From Acanthaster planci (lineage: Eukaryota; Echinodermata; Asteroidea; Valvatida; Acanthasteridae): a DNA stretch of 64,000 bases. The notes beneath the pieces are model-generated. The model was given only the letters and a program-made list of their open reading frames with translations, ran no database searches and was not told the origin of the DNA. The stretch's first letter is position 1, and the number at the start of each line of letters is the position of its first letter. The stretch spans positions 778,360 to 842,359 of the forward strand of contig NW_019091407.1 of assembly GCF_001949145.1 (NCBI RefSeq). The letters are read 5' to 3'. Made by a program: the position numbers and the translations under genes. Below, piece after piece: positions 19,141 through 32,500 of this stretch.

Positions 19141-21507
19141 TGCAGCTGGCATATTTTGAATAAAATCATTTATAATTCACGAGCTTTACTACGGCATGAA
19201 CAATATTTTGACTAAATACTCGATTGTGAAACCTACCTAGAGTCATATACATGTAATATTCTGATCGTTTGCAATCACAACACCCGCAAAATCATTTACA
19301 ATTAGCATTTAAACAGTCCTCACTCTCGAATAATCGATTTTTTAGTCAGTCACCGTGAAATAGTTGGTGCTATGATTAAAACAGAAAGTTGATTATCCAA
19401 AAAGGGCAATTTTACCATCCTGCACAATGGTTCAATTATTTCCTTATTATTTTCCCCGCCTATGACTGTGTTGCATAGACGTTCAATATCAGGGCAACGT
19501 TGTTATGGTAGACAGACCTTGGACCTCCAACTAGCTCCATTGTGACAAAACAGTGAGCAGCATGATGCATAATTATTAATGAGCACATTTACCGTTGCAG
19601 TTCCTGCTTTCATGTAGCGGTGACTGCATTGCGTCTCACCGCGTCGACCACCACTTATAATAACACGGAATGCCGCACCACCATCCCACCATCCTTTGCG
19701 CTCGCAAACAATGATGACTGGCGGTTACCGTGCAAAAAGCAGTACTCGCTTGCGAATGCTGCAGCGTACGTGCTGCTGTGTTGACGTATACTACACTCGA
19801 TGGCATCTGAGAATTTCAAGCCATTTCAATGATTGTGTCAAAGGAAGAGTTTCAATAATGCAGCACATCCTCGAAATCTTTTGTACAGCAGGTTTGTTCA
19901 CGTGGTATATGTAAAAAAAGTGAAGAAAATGGTGAAAATATCGGACATACAGTGAGGCACGATTCTAAACGAAACGCGTATTTCAAAATAGGGAAATTGG
20001 TAGCCGGAGTCTATGCTGATTTTTTAACCACCCAGGTTTGGGGAAGGTCCTGAAATGAAAAAATTCCCTATAATCGCATGTCATATACTAATGCAACTCC
20101 TCAAAAACCCATTCCACTCCTTTCTGGGCCCATCCAAAGACCTGAATTCTCAGAACTTGTTTGTTATAATGTTTGTTATAATTTCCACGAGACTTTGTTT
20201 GGGTGGAGGGGGCAAAATACGGCAAGGGGGAGGGGATTTCCAGAGGAGGGAAACCATTGAACAGTTGAAGGGGAGTCAATTTCGCCGTTTTTACAAGGAT
20301 TTGTTTTTTCCATTTTCTGGGTTTTTCCCCAATTTTTTCCAGAGTCCCTTACCCCCACTCGCCATAATTGGTTTCTTCATCAAGGCGTATTCAAACTATG
20401 TTAATTTTGTGTGTACAAAAACAACTCAATGATTAGCACTAAAGCTTTGAAAAGTACGTTTTTGAAGATGTGCTGTATAGACTGACACTGACTTTCAAGG
20501 ACAAACCGTTCAGTGGAGATGCCTTATTAAGAGAACAACAGTGTGGGAACGACTCATAGAAACTGGTTTTGCTGATCAATTATATAAAAGCGTGTAAACT
20601 TGTAAGTTTTATATTAAAGCAATTAATCCCTCAAAACCCTGTGAAATTCCAGTCGAGGCCTACGTTTACAGTAAAAAAAACTGGATGTTTAATTTCTTCT
20701 TTAAACGTTGAAATTGCAGAGGCATAGATCACACTGTGGTACCGTACGTCACTTCTCTCATAATCTCTACACCCACAATGCCGGGCCTATTAAAAATTTA
20801 AGGATCACTCTACTAGTAACAAAAGATGCCCTCGTTCCTACAGACTTGACTGTGTGGTATTATTCTAATCAGTGCTTGCAGCATTTCGACTAGGCACCAT
20901 TTCTGTGCCCGCGGCATTCATGGGACATAGGCTGGCAGTTAATTGTTGCTCCGTCAAAATGTATTACAGTTAACAGCGTTTGACACCCTTTCTCAGGAGT
21001 CATGTGAAGGTTGTGTTTTCCAGCAGTGTTCCTTCCTTTGTGGAACTGCTTTTGTGAACGACGTGCCGTGAAACGTTAAGGGCTTCCATGATGATGGATT
21101 TGTTCAATCAAATTCTGACACAATATTATTGTCAGACTTCCACATATTTTACTCTATGTATTCTTTTTTAAACTTTTGCTACTATTCACAAACTACTGGC
21201 CGTGATCCTTTTAAAACAGGCGAGGATATGCGATACATGTACTGCATACGGGATCACATTTGGTGAGTGCAAATCAAGTCGAGCTGGCGTTGTGAACATA
21301 ATCACAGATGGTTACGAAGTATGAACAGTATATATGATCGATTACCAACTTTTATTACAAAATGATAAAAAGTCCACTCAATGAGGAAATAATATTGCTA
21401 TCAGATCAGCAATGATATTGTGTTCATATACGGGACATCCCTGTATATATTATAACTGAGTAATTATTCAGTTGTTCAGTATCAAACCCTCATCATATGT
21501 ATAGGGC

Positions 21508-21679
21508 CTATAGGCTTATACAGAGAGATAGCCCAGCATATATAGGGGGCCTACGGTGCTATCTGCATTATAGCAGCAGTTAAGTTCACGGAGCTATAGG
21601 CTTATACAGAGAGATAGCCCACCATATATAGGGGGCCTACGGTGCTATCTGCATTATAGCAGCAGTTAAGTTCACGGAG
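21508..21679. repeat. 86-bp tandem duplication
   Basis: The unit 21508-21593 is followed directly by 21594-21679 with essentially one base changed (CCCAGCATA versus CCCACCATA). The near-identity indicates a recent duplication. The unit contains TATATAGGGGGCCTACG and no coding signal. Confidence 0.9.
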
Positions 21680-22011
21680 CTACTCTGCACAAGTTGCTGA
21701 CGGGTTACTAACAAAATGTAATGCAGCTTTATTTCATTTTTCATTTTTTTCTTAGTGATGTAAACTCGAGATTGGTTGGCACTGAGTGGTATCAACAGAC
21801 GGTGCATGCTAAGTGGCGTGGAAAGCTTCACTTAGACGTCATCACGGTGTCACGAAGTTTGTTTGTTTCCCCTTTTACAGCAAAGTGCCGACATCTTTAT
21901 GGCTCACAGTATGAAAAACCCATGACCTTCTGTAAACAGACGGTAACCTCAGGCTAAGGGTACAGTCCACTAATTCAAGCCTAATTTAAAACGGTGTAAA
22001 ACCAGCACTGT

Positions 22012-22103
22012 TCAGGGCCCAATAACACGCACGCCAACATCCCTGAGATTTCTGAAACACAAATGAAATTCTTGTCTGGTCACTTAATTATCTTTCAATT
22101 TCT
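22012..22103 (-). repeat. Dispersed repeat, copy 2
   Basis: Inverted relative to the copy at 5155-5250. The reverse complement shares GTGCGTGTTATTGGGCCC, GTTTCAG and TTGAAAGAT blocks in the same order. Confidence 0.5.
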
Positions 22104-24368
22104 TTTCAACTGTTTGTGGGTTAACCAATTACATTTTTAATTATTCCCACAAAATAAAATCACTCCCTCCAAAAAGTGATTTTTCCGAAGTCTGATTGCA
22201 GCCATTTATCACGTGGCAACCCTTTCTCAGGCACTTAGGACCATTTAGCAACCGTATTTTTTAGCCCTTCTGCACATGAAAGCTCTAAGACCCAGGGAGT
22301 TGATCCTTTGTTTGGGGGCCAAACAATCTTCTTTTTCAAAAGATACTGTCGGGGCACTTTTGATGCTAATGAGCTGGCCAGAAACTGTCACTTGAATTAG
22401 TGGTCTGCACCCCTAAATTTCTCTTTTTAACAGTGTGTCACAACAGAGGGCGGTAGTGAATCGACTCTGTCGCCGCGAGGGTACAGGTCGCACAATTCGG
22501 GAAAGTGACTATAGTACATTTTGCTTTAAATAAACGTGTTTCGGTGTTCAAAAGGTGTTATAAACGTGTTTCTGTGTATTGTTTATTAACAACTTAAAGG
22601 CTTCTATGTGTCTAAATTTATTATCACATCAACATGTCTTTGTTTAAAAATTAAACACCGCAACGTTTTTGGCTTTGGATTGTTGACACCGTGTGCATAA
22701 AAAGTTACCAGAAAGGTGTTAAAACATTTGCTTTTAATTTTTCAGGGAATATTACCGTTGGATATTGGATATGTTCACTCTACCCATTTTGTCTGAAGAA
22801 AATCAGACGCACTCGGTCAATTTCTGCTTGCACAACAGCTCATCTAAATTACATGGCAGATCAAAAGCTGATAATAGAGCATGAAGCTTTACCTGTGATA
22901 ACGTGTGCGAAACCTTTTATAGAGTTTGCCATTATTTTTCGTTTATTTTCTTCTCAAGAAAATCACTGGCGAGAAAGTCCAGTGTAAGATATTTATCAAC
23001 GTATTAAATCTGAAAAACCAGAGCAACTGGCGCACTTGTACCGTAAGTAGAATCAAAGATACAAATAATTTTCTGGCAGTTTTAAGGTAATAACTTATGG
23101 AAGAAAAAAGGTTTGCCAGTTTGAAAGTTTTAAAGAAATAACTTACAGGAAATATTGGCATTTACAAAAGACTTTGAAGTCAGTGGTAACTTTTTCTGAC
23201 AAAAATGGATATAATTATATAGGGCCTACATCAGGCTGGATATACTGAATCGAAAAGCCATGAGGTGTAGGTAGGTGAATCGTCGCATAGCAATTGATCC
23301 CCGCTCTCTAAACAATACGTTGTCTTTACCGCATTTGCAATATGGTATTCTGGCATATACACGACAAGCGAAATTGTAATTTATATATATTATAAAACAC
23401 ATATGGTGTGCAAAAGAAATCTCCCTCAGAATAATGAATTATTCAAATCTACGGCAGACGCCGCCCCCTTTTCTGTAATATTCAATACGCTTCCGATATC
23501 CAAGAGATAAATTACAAGTTTGGAGTCTTTGTGTTTAAATATGATAGGAATTAATTGCCTTCTTCACGTTGCAGTTTTTCAACGAAGAATTCAGATATCC
23601 ATTGGTATTATACAAGAAACTTTAGGACCTTGCATCAAGGACCAATAAGGAGTTATCATCTCTCTGTACCCACCTTCAGCTAGATAGTCCTCCTAACAAA
23701 ATGAACGTAAAAGTTAGTGCAACGATTAAGTGAAAACCTAACGTGAAATACTGTTCAAAATACTTTACAATATAATGAACTGAATGATAAATTGTAAGTA
23801 TTATCTTATTGTAGCGGGCATAATATGAAAATTATGACACCTGCTTACATTATTTATTTGTTTACTAGTTTACGCCATTTTATTGTAAGCCAACCAGTGG
23901 AGATAAGTGCGTTTCCGGCTAAGTTAGCGAAAAGTTTTAACTGTACAAAAATACAGATATCCTAAATCTAACGGATACATATATTTAAAAACAACAAGGA
24001 AAACCAAGGGATTCTGTTTACACAGGATAATTATTAATTAACAATAAAAATAAATGAAGGGCGTAGCTTGAATTTGCGTTGAAGTTGGGGATGACTGGCC
24101 CTAGCTTCACTTGGCACTAAGCTGGGGAGCCTGCAGTTGAAGAACTTGCAGTTCAAGGGGGCTTGGATGAACTCTGAGGGCCGTTGGCTATGTGCAGATG
24201 GTGTGTAGGACTCGATTGCACAGTCTCTCCTTCCCCGGCTTGGGTAAATCAGGTGTGGGGAACACAATGCATGCGATTCTGCTTCAAGTCACTCCCTTTC
24301 CAGCAGTACATACAGATCGGTAGGCTCACTGAGGTTACCTTGGTGCCTCAGTACTAGTGATGTCTTTG

Positions 24369-25226
24369 CCTAGAGCAGGACAGGGACGAATATANNNNNN
24401 NNNNNNNNNNNNNNNNNNNNNNNNNNNNNNNNNNNNNNNNNNNNNNNNNNNNNNNNNNNNNNNNNNNNNNNNNNNNNNNNNNNNNNNNNNNNNNNNNNNN
24501 NNNNNNNNNNNNNNNNNNNNNNNNNNNNNNNNNNNNNNNNNNNNNNNNNNNNNNNNNNNNNNNNNNNNNNNNNNNNNNNNNNNNNNNNNNNNNNNNNNNN
24601 NNNNNNNNNNNNNNNNNNNNNNNNNNNNNNNNNNNNNNNNNNNNNNNNNNNNNNNNNNNNNNNNNNNNNNNNNNNNNNNNNNNNNNNNNNNNNNNNNNNN
24701 NNNNNNNNNNNNNNNNNNNNNNNNNNNNNNNNNNNNNNNNNNNNNNNNNNNNNNNNNNNNNNNNNNNNNNNNNNNNNNNNNNNNNNNNNNNNNNNNNNNN
24801 NNNNNNNNNNNNNNNNNNNNNNNNNNNNNNNNTTTTTCATGGGAATGGTAAACTTCCAAATCAATGGAAACTCATACAGCAAGTTAAATTCATTCAGTAT
24901 TCTGGGACTAGGAAGTCAGAATGTTTGGACGGATCGTGAAAGATATCGCACAAGAAATGGTGTTTGTATCTGGAACCAACAGAACCTTAAACAGATGTCA
25001 ACATGGATAGAACTTCTAAAATAGACTTTGGCTTAAGACGCGCACATTCTTTTACTCTTTCAAAACATTCTCAGCCAAAATTACAATGACTGCAATTCAG
25101 AAATGCAATGTGATATTGACCTATGACGACTTGGTCTAAACGTTGAAGAATAGACACTTCAATCTAGGCATAAAAGTAAGACAAAAGTATCATCAAACTC
25201 ACCTAGAGCAGGACAGGGACGAATAT
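24369..25226. repeat. 25-bp direct repeat flanking assembly gap
   Basis: The sequence beginning CCTAGAGCAGGACAGGGACG at 24369-24393 occurs identically at 25202-25226, one copy on each side of the gap. It may be the ends of a repeat unit or element, or a sign that the gap covers a repeated region. I cannot tell which. Confidence 0.6.
24395..24832. other. Assembly gap (438 N)
   Basis: Run of undetermined bases, located upstream of SDR gene A. Confidence 0.99.
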
Positions 25227-25270
25227 GTAATTGTGGCAGGTTCAATGCAAGGAGAGATCAAGGAGACAGA

Positions 25271-25312
25271 ACTGGACTCCACAGAGACAGAACAGTCTCT
25301 GTGGAGTCCAGT
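25271..25312. repeat. Perfect 18-bp stem hairpin
   Basis: ACTGGACTCCACAGAGAC at 25271-25288 is exactly complementary to 25295-25312, with a six-base loop AGAACA. It lies 45 bases after the direct repeat at 25202. It could be a foldback element, an RNA hairpin or a cruciform; no function is assigned. Confidence 0.85.
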
Positions 25313-25609
25313 AGCCAAGTGGAGTGAAGGGTCACTGGCCACTGAATTTATCTGCTCCTCCACAAGGACTCTTGTGGTTGGTTGCATGTTCTGCTACCAA
25401 CCTGCCCACACGCGCTGCCAAGCAACCCACACATTTCTAAAAAACTGCATGACCTAACTCTGGGGGAGTTAGATTTTCAAAAAATGGGGGGCACCAAATT
25501 CATCCTATTACATTATTATTGTTCACGTGTATTTAAGTTGGACTGTTTCTGATTATAATATATAATGAGTATTTTTTAGGATCACTTCTTTGAACTAAGG
25601 GAAATCTCT

Positions 25610-25925
25610 TTGGAGTTGCAAATTTGTTGTCTCTTTCATTGTACTTTAAATTGTGAATTTATTGGGCCTGGCAAAGTACAAGTAGCTGCTTTCTGCCAGC
25701 CTCCACCATTCACCACTCGTAAGTCATCCTCATTCCCAGTCCCCGACACAGATTTACACCACTGGCTCTTAATCAATTCCCTATACTGCCTTTATCCCTG
25801 CACGTATTGTCTTTTACTTTTGATACTTTTAATTAAGTTGTAAAATGTTGCAATTGTTGTAATTTTACAACTCTTTGAAATGTCTGTGGCATGGAAAGCG
25901 TTATAAATAGCCATTGTTATTATTA
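25610..25925 (+). mobile_element. Probable LINE/SINE 3' remnant with L2-type tail
   Basis: The segment ends with TGGCATGGAAAGCGTTATAAATAG followed by TTGTTATTATTA, the usual form of L2-type 3' tails carrying short TTA repeats. Only the tail is convincing; the body boundary is a guess. Part of the segment (around 25730-25800) resembles sequence at about 39450-39530, upstream of SDR copy B. Confidence 0.45.
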
Positions 25926-26391
25926 GGCCCTATTATCCTTATGGTTATGGGAGGTCAAAATGATAACGCGTAGTGCGCAAAGATTACACAAACTCTGTAC
26001 CGTCTTTCACCGAGATAATCTTTTTTTCGGTACACAGTTTTTGACCAGAGTGATTCACCTTTGATTCAATTTCACCAGAAAGCTTGAGTCGTATCAAATC
26101 TTTTGCTGAGTTGAGTCGTCAAAATTGTGACTGGGGCACGAGTAAAGTCGTTGATTTGAGTCATTATAACTCTGGCATGATAGGCACACCTTGATATCTC
26201 AAATGTGAGCTAAACAATAGTTTTGGAAGACTTATGGGGGCGTTTTACGTGAGTTTGAATGTCGTCTAGGGGTGACCCAAACTAGCTGTGGCATTATGTA
26301 CACAAGATAACAGGACCTTGGATTCTATTACCAATTTATCTACCTTGAATGCCACGCTCCAGTATCAGCAGTTTACCCTTGTGTCTTTTTT

Positions 26392-26397
26392 TATAAG
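26392..26397 (+). promoter_or_regulatory. Possible TATA element of SDR gene A
   Basis: TATAAG preceded by a T run, about 115 bases before the chosen ATG at 26511. Position and sequence are plausible only. Confidence 0.2.
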
Positions 26398-26510
26398 CAA
26401 AACTCCTTCTGTCCTAACAAATATTTGATGTAACTGGCATCTGCAACAAACTTTGACGTAGCGCTCCGATAGGTGTTTGGAATAGAACCTTCTTTTTGCT
26501 ATCGAGAAAT

Positions 26511-29500
26511 ATGGCCGCCATAACGATCAAAAACCTTCTTGTTTTTCTTTTGTTGGCATTCGTGTTTATCCACTACATCGTTCCGAATCTCGGACAGGAA
26601 TACCTATCCAGATGCTTTGGCTACATCTTGTCAATCATTCTGGCCTATGTCATTGCTGTCAATGTGAAAGAAGGCAAAGTGCAGGTCACAGGCAAGGCCG
26701 TGGTTGTCACCGGCTGCGACAGGGGGATTGGTAACGCGCTGGCCCGCTACCTGGACAGGCAAGGCTTCCGGGTGTTCGCTGGTTGTTTGTTTGAGACCGG
26801 TGCAGGGGCACAAAAACTCAAAAGGGAGTGCTCCAGGAAGCTACAAGTGGTTCAGATGGATGTGACTAGTGACGAGCAGGTGGCTGAGGTGGCTCGGTTT
26901 ATACAGACTGATGTAGCGGTGTCAGGGGATGGTAAGTTTTGTGATATTGAATGCACATGCTGGCCCGAGATCCCAGCAAGGTTGCACCACAGAACCACTT
27001 TGTAAAACAGTGATTGTACCATGCTGGGCTCCTTGGGAGTATTCAAATTTTTCGATGAAAAGAACATAAACAGTATAGTGATCAACTGATCCTGCCCCAG
27101 GTCAACCAATCAAATCAAGAACAATAGAGGAAGAGTGGTTTAATATGTGAGAAAAAGAACGAATATATATAGAAGAAAAATTATCGTCTTCGGAATGACA
27201 TCAAACTTAAGTACCCCCACATTCCTGGAGGTTTAGAGATGCATTTTTGCAAGCTAGCGCAGATCACAAAATAAACAGTAGGCCTATATTGCAGAACGAT
27301 TGATTAGTTTCCACGAGGCAACCACGGTCCTGAGGATGATCGTGCGTAGTGTTTTAAACAAGCAAGATGGTGATGTAGCATCAAAACCGCATCATTCAAG
27401 TGCTTGTCAGCACTGGTAACGGCGCTGAGCATAGGGTTCACCACCTTTCTTCATTGGAAGGGTAAATCCTGACAAACAGAAAAGACAATGGATCTAACTT
27501 TGAAAGTACGATTTCATACGGATTTGTGCTTTAAAACCAGTTTAATTTTATAGAACTTTGTTAAAGTTCCTAAAATTGGCCAAGTACATTATCGATCATT
27601 TAAACAACAATAACAACTTCAAGGGGTAATTGAACCGACTCTACGTGTCAAATATGCAAAATCTTTACATTCGTTTCCTATAAACAGAAAAGAATATAAG
27701 AATTCTAAGAATTCTAAGAATTATAAGAATTCCCAGTATGTCAAAATTGGATTAAAGTTTACCCACATAGAAGAAAGTTAGTTGTTGTATTTTCCCTTGT
27801 TGTCACAGTGCTTTGGGGAGTTGTCAACAATGCCGGCATTGTTATGATTGGGGAGATAGAGTGGCTGTCATTCGACAGTTACCGACAGGTCATCGAGGTC
27901 AACTTAATGGGGATGATCCGAGTGACCAAGGCATTCCTTCCCATGATTCGGAAATGCAAAGGTATGTTCGCTTTTAAAACATTGGAATTAAATTTGGCAT
28001 GTCTATACGTTACTGTAGATTACTACATGAGAAATCAATTTTATCCAGAATTTCCAGTCCATAATCTGAACTGTCTTCGTCTATTTATTAGCTCAAACTG
28101 TACATCAACAATGATGTTATCACAATAATTATCGATACTGTCACAACTGTGATGAATGTACGGTACACAAGTAGTACAGTTCCAAGTCTAAGTACTGGCC
28201 TACCATGGTTTAGCATAGCGGTTCACTGTAATATTAAGTCCCAAAAAAATAATGCGTTATGGGTGATAATCTAACTCAAGCCTTAAAAAACTTATACACA
28301 TGACACAGAGATAGTGTTACGCTCCCACACTGTTCCCCATAATAAGCATGCACTATATTGTACATGTACAGTACATGTACATGCTACAACACACACCACT
28401 TAGCCCACAGCGAGCGCGCAATGACCATCTAGATAACACGCATTGTACACAGCGCATTGTATTCCACGCGCGACCCCATTGCTCTACGCTGCATGCAACA
28501 TGCCCTTGAACCGCAACTCCGAAGCACACTTCCAACTAGGCTTTTCCACCAAATCTTGCTCGGAGTCGATCCTACTTTCAGTTGCACATATAACCCGTAC
28601 ATTCGACCCACACAGACCCCAAACTCATACCGTATGTGTCCCACCAAACCACACACCGAAAGCCTGAGTTCGGTCACGACATAGCGAGCTCAATTACCTC
28701 CGCTCACCCCCAGTTTTACCCCGTAAGAATTACGTGTAGATTTCCCAGCCACCCAGAGACCAAGTGTTGTACACAACCCAATGTACCGAGAAAGGCTCAC
28801 CCTTTCCTTTCCCTGGTTGACCAAGTCCCCCGCAGCTCACCCACGAACAGCCTTTCACCCTCCCGCTCCCAAACTTCTCGGACCTCATCGCTCGCCAGAA
28901 ACTAAGTTAGCGAAGACCAAATGTGTACAAAATCCCCATAGACTTTTCTTCCAAAGACTTTGTACATGTATGAATTATTCACAACCACCCCAATCCACTG
29001 CTCCCATCGTCTAAGACGCGGCCCCAAAAGTCTATATAAAGTGACCAGCTCCAGCGGTCAGTATCGATCATTCCCGAGCGGGCAGCTTTGAAGAAACAAC
29101 TCCCTGACCATTTGTCAGTGTATAGCTCCGATATGACCAACCTTTCTAACACTCCCGAATAAATAGCTCAGATTTGGACGAGCAGTACTTGAGTAATATC
29201 CAGCCTTACTAGTAGCAGTTGCTCATTATAAATAATAATAATAATAATTTTTGTAATAAAACAGTAGTGAGTGTATACGTCAGTCCAATGACTCTCATTC
29301 TTTACGATAGCGACCCCCTACCCCAAGAGAGACGTAAGAAGCGACACAAATTCACAACCCTTGAAATTTCCCGAAGTTTTACCTACATGAACTCTTTAAG
29401 GTTTACATTTTATGATTGATAGCAAATTAGACCAATTACATCTGGCTCTGGAATTGAACATGATCATTTTGCAGCGGCAAAAACCGTAATCTATGACCCA

Positions 29501-32500
29501 GAACTTAGTGGATAAACAAATGGGGGTTATGATAATAATTTATTATTGTTAAAGTTATATCCCCTACCCCTAATGAATCAGCTAGTGATTTGTTCATTTC
29601 CAAATTTCTATGACGTCCTATCGCGGTCCGAGAGTTGAGAACTTAGATTTTGGTATTCTCCTCCACGAGACCCAGCTTGGAGAATAGTCGTCTCAAGTGG
29701 CTGGTGCTGGTTTTGACCTCTACTACCTCTTGCCCTCCTGGTCTGGGAAGATTTATATTTTTCCCAAAGGCTAACGACCGCCAGACACATTCTCGTCTGC
29801 CACCAGGACCAGACTCCCATTCTGAAGCCTAGCATTCTTCCACCATATAAAACTTCCCTGCTTTGAGGATCTCACCATTAAGGTCATTGCAAGAGTCAAG
29901 CCACTCCTTTCTTCAGTCGGATCGAAGTCGAACACATGAGGAACTCGTCAATCTTTGATTTCTCCCGTAGTGAGGCTGTCTGCGTTATAACTCTTTTGAC
30001 TTCTGGATAACTTTAAAGCGCATACCCAGAGAGACAAGGTTTCAGGATACGGTACGGTTCCCGCTGAACAATTGGGGAACAGGCCAATGATCCTCGATCA
30101 CCATTAAGAACTTTTGGTCCCTTTAGTCAGCGGCCCTCTTAGATCACCTTGTCAGCACCCAATCCTCTGGACCCCTCGTATGCTGGGCTGAATTCAGAGT
30201 CAGCATACTGGCACTGCAACTTACCAGTAGCCTCTTAGATCCTTCCGACTAGATCTGCCACAAAAGGCGCGGAAACGCCTACTCTCGATTCGTGTTTATT
30301 GTAAAACTGAGAAGTGGAATTGGTCCGTAAGACGATGTGGATGATCACAATCTTAGCCTTCTTCCAGGACCATCTTGCTGAGATGAGCTGAGAGAACAGC
30401 AGCTGTAAGCTCCGATTGTGGTATTGATTTGGACTTATTGGGACACGGCATTGCTTTTCCCATGGGGCAGTGTGCGTGTACGTGATCATGTCTTTATGAA
30501 GCTCGAGAAACGCTTAGGGTTCCTCCCCAGGTCCCCACCTAATGTCTCTTGATACTCCCTGTACTTTTTCCTTGCTAGCTGTTTGAAGGATGAGCGGGCC
30601 CTCTTGAAAGCTTGCACATTCTTAGGGATGGAATTGGAAAGTTTTTTCTTGAAAGCCTTTTCTTTGGTTTTCAAAGCTTGCATGAGTTCTCCATCAAACT
30701 ACGGTGGAGTAGTACGGCGAGGTATAACTCCTGGCACCACATCTGTGATGGCAGCCCCAACAAAGTCGTGAAAGAGTAAAGCTGCTTCATGGCAGTCCGA
30801 TGTTGCCTCTAGTAAGCACCATGGAACACACTCCCAGGTCCTCTGTAGGTCATTCATATCTGCTGAACGGTAATTGAAGTTCATTCGATTTGATTTAACG
30901 TGATTCATTGACGGTGATATGGTGATGGTAACGCTGAGTGCACTGTGATCCGAACTGAAAACATCATCTCCCACTTGGCAACTTGCTTCCATCTCGACAG
31001 TGCAGAAGGCAAGATCAAGAATGCCCAAACCTAGTCCTAGGCAAAGTAGCAGTCCTGTGTACATGAATATATCACTGCAGAAGGTGGCTACACAAACCTC
31101 TCGGATATTGCTGATCCATTTCCTCAGTGTAAACCCTACCTTGCCTGGCAAATTGATAAGCTGGCAGGCAGGATCGATACCCATTTCTGCAAAACTCACT
31201 GACACCAGAGGGTTATCTAGAGGATCACGTACTGCTGCGGCTGCTGCCTCGCAAAGTCAGCATACCAACTGGATTGCTTACAAAATCTGGGCCCTATAGG
31301 ATATTATCATAGAGCAATGTACCTCCGAATCTTGAATCAAACACCATTCTTATTTTGCCCGGCTTCTGAGGGTGAAATACAGGGTGATGCAGCTAATGTC
31401 ATTCCTTTTTCGTCTCAGCAGTTGGTATTTCTTTTGGGATCGACCTTGCATTTCCCTTTGGATGAAACCATCAATTGTTTCCATGTACTGGCGACACAAG
31501 TTATATCAACCTTTTGCAGGCACTCTTGAAGGGAACGCAGCCTTGTCAAAGAGAGTGCTTGGTAGTCCGGCAAGTTGGGATTCTCACTTCGCCATGGCAA
31601 ACTCATTTCATACTGGCCGTCAACCAGCCTCGCACACTTTCCACGGTGGACCTTGCCCTCTAGATCTGAACGTCAATTGACTCACTTTGTTATCCAAGAA
31701 TAACTTACCTGAATCTCTACCTCCAAAATCGCCAGACGTGCTAAAGCTACTGGAGTCTTTCAGCTTGATTGCCATGATGGTTACTGAAACTTTCTGCTCC
31801 TTTCTTAAATAGGGTTGGCGTCCAACCTAGGAGTGAGCACACTGCATATAAAAGCCGCTTTTCCTTAAAGAGCAACTCTAAGGGAAAACATGTTTTCCCT
31901 GATTTTTATCTGTTCAAATAAGTTGGAAACATCTAAATCGAACGCACTGTCGTTTGGTTTAAGAGCTCAACTATAACAAGCTAAAAAGGGCCTTTTTCCT
32001 GTTCATGCCAAGATGCGAATTCTGAACATGCATCAACCAAAGGCCTAGATATGCCATGCACTGGTCCAGATCTGGAGTTCTGCGAAGTCCCCTTTTCTCT
32101 TAAACCATGGCTCTTAACCGTTTCACAGCAATCCTTTTGTTTTGTCACCTTGCCAATAACAGAGCTCATCAATCAGACGACTCGCCCCACGACAAGCTGT
32201 CCAAAGTTCGCCCTCTGCTAAATATTGTATTGTCATTCATCCTTCGGATCTATCGGCCCGGAAGAAACCACTCGCCAGACGAAAGTGAAATTCAAGTGAT
32301 GACTCGGCTTCAAGCAATACATGCCACGAAAAGCTGTAAAATTGGGACTGAAATACTTCTCTCTAAATGAGTCAGAAACCGGCTACACTAGTATCTGGAT
32401 TTTGTTCACAGGGGCACAAGCCAGATCACGGCAAAGTCAACCCTGTGCTACCTCTGCTGAAAAAGACCACCCCCACCCCTACCTGCGCAGGGGAAGATAG

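Larger units (their letters stand above)
19141..24394. other. Intergenic DNA upstream of calmodulin
   Basis: Five kilobases with no gene that I can support. Open frames near 19696, 20055 and 22691 are short, lack family resemblance and lie in AT-rich sequence. The stretch holds an 86-bp tandem duplication (21508-21679) and a dispersed repeat copy (22012-22103). Confidence 0.5.

Noticed and set aside
20055-20432. 125-codon plus-strand frame rich in Phe and Pro
   Set aside because: Low-complexity T-rich sequence, overlapping frames on both strands equally open, no domain.
24335-24882. Open frames across the second gap
   Set aside because: Undetermined bases only; the flanking residues are few and show no family signal.
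28361-28385. TGTACATGTACAGTACATGTACA palindromic run
   Set aside because: ACATGT words are very frequent throughout the window; treated as background sequence bias.
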